Positions 18,055 to 27,236 are shown, numbered from the stretch's first letter. The stretch is DNA of 64,000 bases from Oceanobacillus_B kapialis (GCF_042685265.1 NZ_JBHUMX010000035.1); one strand, 5' to 3'. A program made the numbers and translations. The notes: generated by a model from the letters alone, not told the origin.

Positions 18055-18441
18055 CTATTCTTCGTCGTTAAGTAAAGCCTCATAGGCCTCCGCATTAAGA
18101 AGTTCATCCAATTGCGTGTCATCAGATGGCTCTACAACTACCATCCAGGCTTTTTCATACGGAGATTCATTTACAAACTCAGGGCTATCCTCTAAATCTT
18201 CGTTTACTTCCACTACTTTCCCACTAACAGGAGCATATAATTCAGATACGGTTTTAACCGATTCTACACTGCCAAATGGTTCGTTTAATTCTAAATCATC
18301 GCCAACCTCTGGGAGCTCTACAAACACAATATCGCCAAGTTCATCTTGTGCAAAATCTGTGATACCAATACGCAGCTTGCCATCTTCCTTTTTTACCCAC
18401 TCATGCTCTTTTGAATATAATAAATCCTTCGGTGTGCTCAT
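18055..18441 (-). CDS. gcvH: Glycine cleavage system H protein
   Basis: A 128-aa GcvH with the lipoyl-lysine motif GSVESVKTVSE (Lys at about residue 63). It carries the aminomethyl group in glycine cleavage, and in Bacillus it also serves as the entry point for lipoic acid assembly on other enzymes. It stands alone here, without gcvT or gcvP, as in B. subtilis. GGAGG precedes the ATG. Confidence 0.96.
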   Translation of the reverse strand: MSTPKDLLYSKEHEWVKKEDGKLRIGITDFAQDELGDIVFVELPEVGDDLELNEPFGSVESVKTVSELYAPVSGKVVEVNEDLEDSPEFVNESPYEKAWMVVVEPSDDTQLDELLNAEAYEALLNDEE

Positions 18442-18515
18442 TGTGATCCCTCCAATATGTAATCCATCTTAACTATAACCTAATTCGACTGTATTTTTCT
18501 AGTCAAAATTTTTAA

Positions 18516-18875
18516 TTAAGATTGCCATGTCTCCTGATAAACTTCTTCCTTAAAACCAACGGTAACCTTTTGGCCATCTGTAGCAATCGGCCGTTTAATG
18601 AGCATCCCGTCTGATGCTAAGATGGCTGCCATCTCCTCGTCAGAAGCATTTGCTATTTTTTCTTTTATATTTTCTTCTCGATATTTTTTGCCACTCGTGT
18701 TAAAGAATTTCCTCGCTGGCAAATCGCTTTTATCGATTAGTTCAAGAATTGTTTCTTTAGAAGGCGTGTTCTCTACAATATGAACAGCATTATAAGAAAC
18801 TTCATGATCTTCTAGCCACTTTTTTGCTTTCTTGCAAGTACCACAGTTCGGGTACCAATAAAATGTAAGAGCCAT
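18516..18875 (-). CDS. yusI: ArsC/Spx-family protein YusI
   Basis: A 119-aa thioredoxin-fold protein of the arsenate reductase/Spx family. The redox motif CGTCKKAKKWL lies near residue 10 and the family loop IKRPIA near the C-terminus. It resembles B. subtilis YusI rather than a dedicated arsenate reductase, and no ars genes are nearby. I choose the ATG at 18875 because AAGGTGG lies eight bases before it. Confidence 0.85.
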   Translation of the reverse strand: MALTFYWYPNCGTCKKAKKWLEDHEVSYNAVHIVENTPSKETILELIDKSDLPARKFFNTSGKKYREENIKEKIANASDEEMAAILASDGMLIKRPIATDGQKVTVGFKEEVYQETWQS

Positions 18876-18982
18876 TGGCCTAACCACCTTATTCTACTTT
18901 TGATTAGATTATAGCAAATTTAGAATAAAAATGACGAGCCAGACAACTTAGAAAAAAGCTTCTGATTTGTTATGAAAAAACT

Positions 18983-19023
18983 AAAAAAAAGACTTCAAAT
19001 TCCTCAGCTAGAATTTGAAGTCT
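18983..19023 (-). terminator. Terminator of the fadNAE operon
   Basis: Perfect 13-bp stem (AGACTTCAAATTC / GAATTTGAAGTCT, 8-nt loop) with eight U after it on the minus strand. It lies about 170 bp beyond the fadE stop, past repeat copy B. Confidence 0.88.
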
Positions 19024-19044
19024 CTCTGTTACGAAGGCATTTTT

Positions 19045-19172
19045 GTATAAAGTGAATCTTCATTCGTTGGGTGTTTCCCTTCCTCCCCCACCAAATGTTA
19101 GTTGTACGAATCAGACCTTAACTGGCAGTTGATCACATGGGTCTTAGTGCAAGTTAAGGGGATGAATAAAAT
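19045..19172 (+). repeat. Dispersed intergenic repeat, copy B (long form)
   Basis: Carries the same blocks as copies A and C (ATAAAGTGAA-CTTCATT, CCCCACCAAATGTTAGTTG, ACGAATC, CTGGCAGTTGA) plus an extra inner piece, CTTAGTGCAAGTTAAGGGG. It lies between fadE and its terminator and is antisense to that transcript. Confidence 0.75.
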
Positions 19173-19188
19173 CTTCTAGCATAACCGA

Positions 19189-20976
19189 TTAAACAATATA
19201 CTTCTCTTCCTCAATCAGTTGATCAGCAATTTCTCTTTTCTTGGCAACAACGTTTGTCGGGGTGTGACGCGTTAACTTTCTTAATGAAGAAAGCATCGTT
19301 CTTAAAGTATCCCCTTCTTCAACTGCAATTAACGTTTCCTTTGCATCTGCTTCAATTCGGTTAAATGCTTCCTGCACATAAACCTGCGTATATGCCAACT
19401 TAAGATTACTTTTTTCCAACCCGGAATTGTTTATCGCTTTTTCCGTACGCAAGATGGCCGCTTCCATGTTGTAGACCTCTGCTGTCATATCAGCAAGGTT
19501 TACAAGGATTTCCTGTTCTCTATCGAGCTTTTTCATATATTTCTGTGCCGCTAATCCTGCACCAAGTAAAACCATTTTCTTGGCATTACGCAGTAAATAT
19601 TTTTCTTGTGCAAGTGGCTCATCTCCCACTTCCTCCGGCGTCATCATCATTAATTCCTCTTGAAGCGTTTGAGCCTTTTGCAATAAAGGAAGTTCACCTT
19701 TCATCGCTTTTTTCAACAATGTTCCTGGTACAAGCAGTCGGTTAATTTCATTTGTACCCTCAAAAATTCGGTTAATCCGGGAATCACGGTAAATGCGCTC
19801 TACTTCATATTCCTGCATAAAGCCGTAACCACCATGAAGCTGAACTGCTTCGTCCGCTGTGTAATCCAATAATTCGGTACACATGTATTTATTCATTGAG
19901 CATTCAATTTGGTATTCCGCAATAGCTCTGGCTACTTCTCTTCCGTCATTTAGCTGCTCTTCCGTTAAAGCACCCATCCGTTGCTCAAATAGCCCAACTG
20001 TACGGTAAACTGCACTTTCATTTGCATAGATTTCTGCAGCCATTGTTCCAAGCTTTTCCTTTGTTAGAGAGAAGCTAGAGATCGGCGTTTGGAATTGTTT
20101 TCGCTCATTTGTGTATTTTACCGCAAGTTCAAATGCACGTTTTGAGCTGCCAACACCGCCAATCGCCAGCTTATATCTCCCCACATTGAGAATATTAAAG
20201 GCAATGACATGGCCGCGGCCTTTCTCCCCAAGCAAATTCTCTACAGGCACTTCGGCGTCCTCTAACACTAGTGTACGAGTGGAAGAGCTCTTAATTCCCA
20301 TCTTCTTCTCCTCAGGACCTGTTGACACACCTGGAAATTCTCTCTCCACAATAAATGCACTAAAATGCTCGCCATCTATTTTCGCATACACCACAAATAC
20401 ATCGGCAAATGCAGAGTTGGTAATCCATTGTTTTTCCCCATTTAGAATATAATGAGTACCCGCTTCATTTAAGGTTGCCGTTGCCTTTGCGCCTAAAGCA
20501 TCTGAACCGGAGCTCGGCTCTGTTAAAGCGTAGGCAGCAAGTAATTCACCACTAGCTAACTTCGGTAAATATTTTTCCTTCTGCTCTTCATTCCCGAAAA
20601 ATACGATTGGTAATGAGCCAATGCCTACATGTGCCCCGTGGGTAACAGAAAAACCACCTGCTCTGGAAAATCTCTCTGTAATTAACGATGAGCTAATTTT
20701 ATCGAGCGCGAGTCCGCCGTATGCTTCTGGAACATCTGCCCCTAAAAGTCCCAGTTCTCCCGCTTTCTTAAGTAATTCCACAGAATATTCAAATTCATGG
20801 TTTTCAAGGTTTTCCACCTTTGGGAGTACTTCACCTACAACAAAGTCTTCCGTCGTTTTTGCAATCATCTTATGCTCATCTGTGAAATCTTCTGGTGTGA
20901 TGATATCATCTGCTGTTAAATCCTCTACTAAAAATGCTCCACCTTTAAACAATTTATCCTTTGTTTCACTCATCAT
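19189..20976 (-). CDS. fadE: Acyl-CoA dehydrogenase FadE
   Basis: A 595-aa FAD enzyme for the first step of fatty-acid beta-oxidation. The N-terminal two thirds form the acyl-CoA dehydrogenase fold with AYALTEPSSGSDA (about residue 145) and QLHGGYGFMQEYEVERIYRD carrying the conserved region near the active site. The C-terminal about 180 residues are the extra domain seen in this long subfamily. It is the last gene of fadN-fadA-fadE, 39 bp after fadA. Confidence 0.94.
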   Translation of the reverse strand: MMSETKDKLFKGGAFLVEDLTADDIITPEDFTDEHKMIAKTTEDFVVGEVLPKVENLENHEFEYSVELLKKAGELGLLGADVPEAYGGLALDKISSSLITERFSRAGGFSVTHGAHVGIGSLPIVFFGNEEQKEKYLPKLASGELLAAYALTEPSSGSDALGAKATATLNEAGTHYILNGEKQWITNSAFADVFVVYAKIDGEHFSAFIVEREFPGVSTGPEEKKMGIKSSSTRTLVLEDAEVPVENLLGEKGRGHVIAFNILNVGRYKLAIGGVGSSKRAFELAVKYTNERKQFQTPISSFSLTKEKLGTMAAEIYANESAVYRTVGLFEQRMGALTEEQLNDGREVARAIAEYQIECSMNKYMCTELLDYTADEAVQLHGGYGFMQEYEVERIYRDSRINRIFEGTNEINRLLVPGTLLKKAMKGELPLLQKAQTLQEELMMMTPEEVGDEPLAQEKYLLRNAKKMVLLGAGLAAQKYMKKLDREQEILVNLADMTAEVYNMEAAILRTEKAINNSGLEKSNLKLAYTQVYVQEAFNRIEADAKETLIAVEEGDTLRTMLSSLRKLTRHTPTNVVAKKREIADQLIEEEKYIV

Positions 20977-21015
20977 CCATTTCCCCTTTATTATGATATT
21001 ATTTCATAACCAAAG

Positions 21016-22191
21016 CTAAATAAGTTCAAAGACACCAGCTGCACCCATGCCACCACCAATACACATGGTAACAACACCAAATTGGATGTTTTCTCGTTTC
21101 ATTTCATGAATAAGACTTAAGGTTAGCTTCGTCCCTGTCATTCCAAGCGGATGACCTAACGCAATAGCACCACCATTTACATTTACCTTGTTCACATCAA
21201 GGTCAAGCGCATGGATTACTCTAACAGCCTGTGCCGCAAAAGCTTCATTTAGTTCGTATAATCCGATATCAGAAAGCTCTAAGCCTGCCTGTTTTACTGC
21301 TTTAGGTATAGCTTCTACCGGCCCTACTCCCATAATTTCCGGTTCAACTCCGGCAACTGCAAACGAACGAAATTTCACAAGTGGTGACAGACCTTCTGCC
21401 TGTGCCTTTTCCCTATCCATGACAAGAACAGACGCGGCGCCATCACTCATTTGCGATGAATTCCCTGCTGTTACAGATCCTTTTACATGAAAGGCAGGTC
21501 GCAGTTTTGCAAGCACTTCTGTTGTAGTACCTGGTCTTACACCCTCATCCATTTCAAAAATATGCTTCCTTTCTTCAACCTTATTTTGTTTGTTGAAGAC
21601 TCTTTTTGCTATTTCTACGGGTACAATCTCTTCGAAAAACTTTCCATTTTGAATGGCGTTCGCTGCACGCTCATGACTTCTTACAGCGAAAGCATCCTGT
21701 TCTTCCCTGGAAATATGGAACCGATTTGCTACTTCCTCCGCCGTATGGCCCATTCCCATATAGTATCCCGGAGCTTCCTTGACCAGTTTTGTATTCGGTT
21801 TAATGACATGACCACCCATTGGTATAAGGCTCATTGATTCTGCCCCACCAGCAATAATCGCCTCACTTGCTCCAAGCATGATGCGTTCAGCAGCATATGC
21901 AATACTTTGAAGACCCGATGAGCAATACCTGTTCACCGTAATACCAGGTACATCATGTTTAAGGCCTGCCAATCCTGCTATATTACGAGCCATATTCATC
22001 CCTTGTTCTGCTTCTGGCATCGCACAACCTATAATCACATCGTCTATTGGCCCATCATAATTACCAGCTCGTTTTAGCGTCTCCCTGATTGTTAAAGCTG
22101 CCAGGTCGTCTGGACGACTTTCAGCTAGAGAACCTTTATGTGCTTTTCCCACAGGAGTACGAGCCCCTGCTACAATAACTGCTTCCTTCAC
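21016..22191 (-). CDS. fadA: Acetyl-CoA C-acyltransferase (3-ketoacyl-CoA thiolase) FadA
   Basis: A 391-aa thiolase that cleaves 3-ketoacyl-CoA in the last step of beta-oxidation. The acylated cysteine lies in NRYCSSGLQ (about residue 90), the histidine in GGAIALGHPLGMTG (about 347), and the second cysteine in TMCIGGGMGAA (about 377). It begins with GTG behind GAGGGGG, 18 bp after fadN. Confidence 0.96.
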   Translation of the reverse strand: MKEAVIVAGARTPVGKAHKGSLAESRPDDLAALTIRETLKRAGNYDGPIDDVIIGCAMPEAEQGMNMARNIAGLAGLKHDVPGITVNRYCSSGLQSIAYAAERIMLGASEAIIAGGAESMSLIPMGGHVIKPNTKLVKEAPGYYMGMGHTAEEVANRFHISREEQDAFAVRSHERAANAIQNGKFFEEIVPVEIAKRVFNKQNKVEERKHIFEMDEGVRPGTTTEVLAKLRPAFHVKGSVTAGNSSQMSDGAASVLVMDREKAQAEGLSPLVKFRSFAVAGVEPEIMGVGPVEAIPKAVKQAGLELSDIGLYELNEAFAAQAVRVIHALDLDVNKVNVNGGAIALGHPLGMTGTKLTLSLIHEMKRENIQFGVVTMCIGGGMGAAGVFELI

Positions 22192-22209
22192 ACTGTTTCC
22201 CCCTCTACA

Positions 22210-24609
22210 TTAATTGCGTAACGGCTTGCCTTTCACTAACATGTGTTGCATTCTTTGTTGGGTTAATGGCTCCCCAATCAAGCTGAGAAATGCCTCTCTT
22301 TCCAGGTCAAGGATCGCTTGTTCGTCTACTAATGTTCCTTCTTTTATACGTCCGCCAGATAATACATATGCTAGTTTCTCGGCTATTTTCAGGTCATGTT
22401 TAGAAGCATAACCACTCCTTTGCAGGTTCTGAGCACCTAAAAGCATAGCACCATAACCCGCATCCCCAACGACTGGTATTTTTTCAGGTAGAGGAGCTTG
22501 ATAGCCTGCACGTGCTAACACAAGAACCTTTTCTTTCGCGTCATGTAAAAGATGATCAGCGTTTGCACTGATAGCGTCCTTGCGGTCTAGGAACCCATTC
22601 TCTCTTGCTTCAGCAGCTGATTTGGATACCGTAGCCATCGCTACTTTTTCAAACACATCGTTTGCCACCTTGGTTAAATCAAACTTAACTCCTTGTGGAA
22701 GATTACGTAATTGCTTCAAGTACAATTCTTTTGTTCCACCACCACCAGGAATAAGGCCAACCCCAAATTCTACTAGTCCGATATAAGTCTCGGGTGAAGC
22801 TTGCATGGCGGCTGCCGGGAGGGATACTTCTGCTCCACCGCCAAGAACCATATTAAATGGTGCAGCAACAACTGGCTTGGAAGCATACTTTATACGCATG
22901 GCCATGCTTTGGAATTGCCTAACCACCATGTCTAGTTCCATAAAATTGTCATCCTGTGCTTCCATGAGCATCATTGCAAGATTAGCACCAACACAGAAGT
23001 TCTTTCCTTGGTTACCGATGACAAGCCCTTCATAATTTCTTTCTGTTTCTTCTAGCGCAAAGTTCATCATCTGGATAATATCAAGCCCAATGGCATTACC
23101 TTGCGAGTGAAATTCTAGCCCTGCGACTCCATCTCCTAAATCTATTAAACTAGCACCAGTATTCTTTTTAATAACACCATTTTTCTCTTTCAAGCTCTTT
23201 AAATGAATTTCTTTTTTATTAAACTCCTGCTGTTTATAGTCACCTTGATAGTAGAAATAGAAGGATCCATTCTCTTGCTTATAAAAGGATGAAACACCTT
23301 GAGCCAGCATGTTCTCTACCCATTCCGGAATGTCTTCTCCTTCCTGCTTCATTCTGTTTACTGCAACTTCTACTCCGATTGCGTCCCATGTTTCAAATGG
23401 TCCTAATTCCCAACCAAAGCCCCATTTCATTGCCTGGTCTATGGATAACACATCGTCCGCTATCTCACCGCACAGTTTAGCAGAGTATAAGAGAACTGGT
23501 TTTATAACAGACCAAACAAGATCGCCTGCTCTATCTCCATCAGCGTTTACAAGCGCTTTCAATTTCCTGCGGGTTCCTTTTTCCTGCTTAGCCATTTCCA
23601 TAGCAGGTGACTTTAACTTTCTGCGTTCCTCATACTCAAGTGTTTCTGTATTTAATTCAAGAATTTCGCTGCCATCCTGCCCCTTTTTCTTGAGGAAAAA
23701 TCCTTGTCCAGACTTGGCACCAAGCCACCCCTTATCTAACATCTTTTTCATAAAGTCAGGAACGTCGAATACTTCACGTTCTTCACCTTCTACTTGATCA
23801 TATACATTTTTAGCAACGTGAAAAAATGTATCCAGTCCTACGACATCTAATGTACGGAAGGTGGCGCTTTTTGGCCGACCAATCATCGGTCCTGTAACAG
23901 AATCGACCTCCCCAATACTATAGTCGCCTTCCAGCATTTTTCGTACGGTGATAAGTAATCCATAGGTTCCAATCCTATTTGCAATAAAATTTGGCGTATC
24001 TTTGGCCTCAACGACACCTTTTCCTAACACATCTTCACTAAATTTTTTCATATAGGTGAGGATGGCTGGGTCTGTATGCTTGGTTGGAATAATCTCCAAT
24101 AATTTTAAGTATCGAGGCGGGTTGAAAAAGTGAGTGCCTAGGAAATGCTGTTTAAAGCTATCCGAGCAATCCTCCGCCATTCTTTCCACAGAAATACCCG
24201 AGGTGTTGGAACTTACTATAGTATCCTGTTTGCGAACCTTGTCAATCTGGGAAAATACCTTTTTCTTAACTGCAAGGTTTTCCACCACCACTTCCACAAT
24301 CCAATCAACTTCTGCCAATCTTTCCATATCATCTTCCAAGTTACCAACTTCAATTAATTCCAAGTTCTTTTTAGTAGTAAGTGGAGCAGGTTTTTGCTTC
24401 AATAACGCTTTTTTACTTTGTGAGGCTATCCTATTGCGCACCGTCTTATCTTCTAGTGTTAGCCCTTTCGCCTCTTCTTCTTTTGTTAATTCCTTTGGCA
24501 CGATATCGAGCATCATTGTGTGGATACCGCAATTTGCCAAGTGGGCAGCAATTCCTGATCCCATTACTCCTGAACCTAAAACTGCTGCTCGCTTGATAGA
24601 TTGTTTCAT
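22210..24609 (-). CDS. fadN: 3-hydroxyacyl-CoA dehydrogenase/enoyl-CoA hydratase FadN
   Basis: A 799-aa bifunctional enzyme. The N-terminus has the NAD-binding GSGVMGSGIAAHLANCG, followed by 3-hydroxyacyl-CoA dehydrogenase domains with the HFFNPPRYLKLLEI motif (about residue 155). The C-terminal part from about residue 480 is an enoyl-CoA hydratase fold with GNQGKNFCVGANL. I use the ATG at 24609 (MKQSIKRA), which has GGGGGAG upstream; an earlier in-frame codon at 24648 would overlap the FadR operator. It is the first gene of the fadNAE operon. Confidence 0.95.
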   Translation of the reverse strand: MKQSIKRAAVLGSGVMGSGIAAHLANCGIHTMMLDIVPKELTKEEEAKGLTLEDKTVRNRIASQSKKALLKQKPAPLTTKKNLELIEVGNLEDDMERLAEVDWIVEVVVENLAVKKKVFSQIDKVRKQDTIVSSNTSGISVERMAEDCSDSFKQHFLGTHFFNPPRYLKLLEIIPTKHTDPAILTYMKKFSEDVLGKGVVEAKDTPNFIANRIGTYGLLITVRKMLEGDYSIGEVDSVTGPMIGRPKSATFRTLDVVGLDTFFHVAKNVYDQVEGEEREVFDVPDFMKKMLDKGWLGAKSGQGFFLKKKGQDGSEILELNTETLEYEERRKLKSPAMEMAKQEKGTRRKLKALVNADGDRAGDLVWSVIKPVLLYSAKLCGEIADDVLSIDQAMKWGFGWELGPFETWDAIGVEVAVNRMKQEGEDIPEWVENMLAQGVSSFYKQENGSFYFYYQGDYKQQEFNKKEIHLKSLKEKNGVIKKNTGASLIDLGDGVAGLEFHSQGNAIGLDIIQMMNFALEETERNYEGLVIGNQGKNFCVGANLAMMLMEAQDDNFMELDMVVRQFQSMAMRIKYASKPVVAAPFNMVLGGGAEVSLPAAAMQASPETYIGLVEFGVGLIPGGGGTKELYLKQLRNLPQGVKFDLTKVANDVFEKVAMATVSKSAAEARENGFLDRKDAISANADHLLHDAKEKVLVLARAGYQAPLPEKIPVVGDAGYGAMLLGAQNLQRSGYASKHDLKIAEKLAYVLSGGRIKEGTLVDEQAILDLEREAFLSLIGEPLTQQRMQHMLVKGKPLRN

Positions 24610-24629
24610 AATATCTCCCCCATCAGGTT

Positions 24630-24647
24630 TGAATGAACACTCATTCA
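24630..24647. promoter_or_regulatory. FadR operator upstream of fadN
   Basis: TGAATGAACACTCATTCA is a near-perfect palindrome and matches the Bacillus FadR (YsiA) consensus TGAATGA-TA-TCATTCA. It sits about 20 bp before the fadN start, so long-chain acyl-CoA should relieve repression of the operon. A possible promoter further upstream is TTGCGA, 17 bp, TATAGT. Confidence 0.88.
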
Positions 24648-24722
24648 TTTTTGTGGCTAAAAATAAAGATAGCTACCTATCCATCTACATACTACTATAT
24701 AGGATATTCTGATAATTCGCAA

Positions 24723-24752
24723 GAGAAAAAAGAATCCACTTGATTCGTTCTT
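24723..24752 (-). terminator. Probable terminator after fadM
   Basis: Short hairpin GAATC-AAGTG-GATTC followed on the minus strand by TTTTTTCTCTT, about 85 bp past the fadM stop. The stem is weak. Confidence 0.45.
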
Positions 24753-24835
24753 CTTCCTTCATAAACACCCTTCACCTACTCGGATTCTCTAGGTTCCCTG
24801 GTTCTCCTTGTGAGAGAACACAGGGCTATATGGAT

Positions 24836-25753
24836 TTATTTCTTAAAAACTCCTTTTAAAACAAACATAACATTAGCAGGGCGTTCAGCTAGGCGACGCA
24901 TATTATATCCATACCAATCTTTGCCATAAGGAACATACACACGCATGGTATATCCTTCTTCTAATAATTTCTTTTGAAGATCAAGCCGTATGCCGTAAAG
25001 CATTTGAAATTCAAACTGGTCTCTCGACAATTGATGTTCTTTTTCAAGTTCCTTTACATACGCTATAATTTCTTCATCATGTGTAGCTACAGCTGTATAG
25101 TTTCCTAAAAGAATATTTTGCTTAATTATTTTTTTGTACGTCTCGTCAACATCTTTTTTGTTGGGATATGCGACCTCAGGTGACTCTTTATAGGCGCCTT
25201 TTACAAGACGCAGGTATGGGTTATACGTGTTTAAGTCTTCAATATCCTCTTCCACGCGGTAAAGATATGCTTGAAGAACCGTACCTAAATTCTCGTATTT
25301 TTGTTTTAACTCTTTGAATATACGAATCGTTTTTTCATAGCGCTCATAATCTTCCATATCAATGGTGACCGTAACATTGTGTTCTTTCCCTGCCTCAAGA
25401 ATCCGATGCATATTTTCCATCACCAATTCATGTGAGATATCCAATCCCATCGAAGTAAGTTTTAAAGAAAGTTGGGAGTCTAATTTTTGATTAGCGATAG
25501 TGTGAATAGCATGAATGCATTCCTCTGCTGATTCTCTAGCTTCTCGCTCATTATCGACAAATTCCCCAAGATGGTCGACAGTCACAACATAGCCGTCTTG
25601 ATTGATCTTTTTAATTTTCTTTGCTGCACTATCAATGTCTGTACCTGCAACAAAACGAGCAGCACCAAAGCGTAGCCCGTATTTCTTCGCTAATTTTGTT
25701 AGCGTTTTATTTTTTGATAAAAATAAAAAGAAGTTTCGCATAAGCTGTTCCAA
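24836..25753 (-). CDS. fadM: Proline dehydrogenase-family protein FadM (YusM)
   Basis: A flavin-dependent proline dehydrogenase TIM-barrel of about 305 aa with DMEDYERYEKT, RLVKGAYKE and the C-terminal YGKDWYGYNMRRLAERP, typical of monofunctional PRODH. It matches B. subtilis FadM/YusM by position, next to fadN. The enzyme oxidises proline to pyrroline-5-carboxylate; a link to fatty-acid metabolism rests on regulon membership in B. subtilis. The start is uncertain: a TTG at 25753 has GGGGGT seven bases upstream, and an ATG follows at 25741. Confidence 0.85.
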   Translation of the reverse strand: MEQLMRNFFLFLSKNKTLTKLAKKYGLRFGAARFVAGTDIDSAAKKIKKINQDGYVVTVDHLGEFVDNEREARESAEECIHAIHTIANQKLDSQLSLKLTSMGLDISHELVMENMHRILEAGKEHNVTVTIDMEDYERYEKTIRIFKELKQKYENLGTVLQAYLYRVEEDIEDLNTYNPYLRLVKGAYKESPEVAYPNKKDVDETYKKIIKQNILLGNYTAVATHDEEIIAYVKELEKEHQLSRDQFEFQMLYGIRLDLQKKLLEEGYTMRVYVPYGKDWYGYNMRRLAERPANVMFVLKGVFKK

Positions 25754-25873
25754 GCTGATTACCCCCAAATAAAAAATATTTTTCTCTTGTTAAGATTAAG
25801 ACTATTTTACCATCTTTTGTCGTATTTCGTATATAGTTTGTTATTTTTAACTTTGCTAGCTTCATAAGAAGAA

Positions 25874-25901
25874 AGGGCTGCCTCCATTGAGGATCAGCCC
25901 T
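25874..25901 (-). terminator. Terminator after the HMA-fold gene
   Basis: Stem AGGGCTG / CAGCCCT with an inner CTC/GAG extension, followed on the minus strand by TTTCTTCTT. Confidence 0.6.
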
Positions 25902-25942
25902 ATAGCATATTTAATAGATACATATAGACGAAATCTCTATGT

Positions 25943-26149
25943 TTAAGCTACCACGCGATAGCCTTCTGCTTCAATTGCGTGACGCATATCTGCAATGGTA
26001 ACTTCTACATTGTCATAAATGACGTCAACCGTTCCCGTGTTTACATGAACCTCTACACCAGTTACGCCATTTAGTGATTCCAAGGCATGCTTTACCTTTT
26101 CCTCACATTTCTCGCCTGTCATTCCTTGTACTTCAAGTGTTGTTTGCAT
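25943..26149 (-). CDS. CopZ-like HMA-fold protein with only one motif cysteine
   Basis: A 68-aa ferredoxin-like HMA protein similar to the CopZ encoded at 48131, including the same VEVQGM-type start and a GYRVVA end. The usual metal-binding GMTCxxC is replaced by GMTGEKC, so the first cysteine is lost and only one remains (Cys14). Cu(I) is normally bound by both cysteines. This copy may bind metal through a different ligand set, act as a dimer, or have lost metal binding. It is a single-gene unit with its own terminator. Confidence 0.85.
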   Translation of the reverse strand: MQTTLEVQGMTGEKCEEKVKHALESLNGVTGVEVHVNTGTVDVIYDNVEVTIADMRHAIEAEGYRVVA

Positions 26150-26208
26150 GTGAGTGCCTCCTTTATTCCTTACTTTAGATGTAACCTATTTTTCTTTCTA
26201 TAAAACAT

Positions 26209-26299
26209 ATAAAGTGAAACTTCATTTGGAGGTTCCCTCTCTCCCCACCAAATAGTAGTTGAACGAATTGGAACATTACTGGCGGTAGGCGGGATAAAA
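26209..26299 (+). repeat. Dispersed intergenic repeat, copy C
   Basis: Third copy: ATAAAGTGAAACTTCATTTG, CCCCACCAAAT, GTAGTTGAACGAATTGGA, ACTGGCGGT and GGCGGGATAAA. It lies about 180 bp upstream of znuC on the same strand as that gene. Confidence 0.75.
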
Positions 26300-26302
26300 C
26301 CC

Positions 26303-26320
26303 AAAACGTAATCATTCTTA
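26303..26320. promoter_or_regulatory. Possible weak Zur operator before znuC
   Basis: AAAACGTAATCATTCTTA keeps one good half of the Bacillus Zur box (TCGTAAT-ATTACGA) but a degraded second half. It is placed on the znuC side of the intergenic region. This is a weak match supported mainly by context. Confidence 0.3.
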
Positions 26321-26480
26321 TTTACATTTTGCAGTACTTCATATAAAATAAGAAGAGAAATTATTGAAGAAGCACCATTTTCATCTTATGTTATAGTATA
26401 GGTTGCCTCGTGTTCAGAAGAGAAATACTATGAGACAAGGCAACGTACAAACCTGACTAGTAAAAGAAAGAAGGAATAGC

Positions 26481-27236
26481 ATGAACAATTTAGTTGTTCG
26501 AATGCAAAATATATCATATGCCTATGAACAAAAGAATGTACTAACAGATATAAATTTTTCCATTCCTAAAGGAGCCTTTATGGGGCTTATTGGACCAAAC
26601 GGCGGTGGTAAAACAACTCTGATAAAACTACTACTTGGACTCATTGACCCTGATAAAGGCTCCATCGATTTATTGCAACAACCGAGAGACAAATTTAAGG
26701 ACTGGAATAAGATTGGCTTTGTTTCTCAAAAGGCAAATTCTTTTAACAAAGGATTTCCCGCTACCGTATTTGAGGTAGTCTCAATGGGGTTAACTGCAAA
26801 GGTTGGGTACTTGAAGTTTTTTAATAAAAAACACAAGGAAAAGATCCTATCCACCATTGACCAGGTAGGCATGCTTGATTATGCCCATGAAAACATCGGT
26901 AACCTATCTGGTGGTCAGCAGCAACGTGTATTTATTGCAAGAGCGCTTGTAAATAACCCTGAGCTACTCATACTTGATGAGCCGACAGTTGGAGTGGATT
27001 ATGAGAACGTGCAACGGTTTTATGAGCTTCTCCATGAATTAAATACAAAGTATGGCATTACTTTACTCCTTGTAACACATGACACTGGAACGATGACCGA
27101 GCATGCAACCGATATTGCTTGTTTAAATACAACCCTTCATTTTCATGGAAATTCGGAGGAATATAAATCACTATCAGAAAAAGATCTATCAAAGCTTTAC
27201 GGACATCCCGTGAACCTTGTAACACACGATCATTAA
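26481..27236 (+). CDS. znuC: Zinc ABC transporter ATP-binding protein ZnuC
   Basis: A 251-aa ABC ATPase with Walker A GPNGGGKTT (about residues 38-46), signature LSGGQQQRVFIARAL, Walker B LLILDEPTVGVD and an H-loop histidine in LLVTHDTG. The histidine-containing C-terminus HPVNLVTHDH is typical of zinc/manganese importers. It is followed 13 bp later by the permease and then by Zur, so zinc is the best substrate. No substrate-binding protein gene is in the cluster; it must be elsewhere. Confidence 0.92.
   Translation: MNNLVVRMQNISYAYEQKNVLTDINFSIPKGAFMGLIGPNGGGKTTLIKLLLGLIDPDKGSIDLLQQPRDKFKDWNKIGFVSQKANSFNKGFPATVFEVVSMGLTAKVGYLKFFNKKHKEKILSTIDQVGMLDYAHENIGNLSGGQQQRVFIARALVNNPELLILDEPTVGVDYENVQRFYELLHELNTKYGITLLLVTHDTGTMTEHATDIACLNTTLHFHGNSEEYKSLSEKDLSKLYGHPVNLVTHDH

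Noticed and set aside
24798..24827. Hairpin CCCTG-GTTCTC / GAGAAC-CAGGG after fadM
   Set aside because: The stem is good but has no U-tract on either strand; the weaker hairpin at 24723-24752 is the better terminator candidate.
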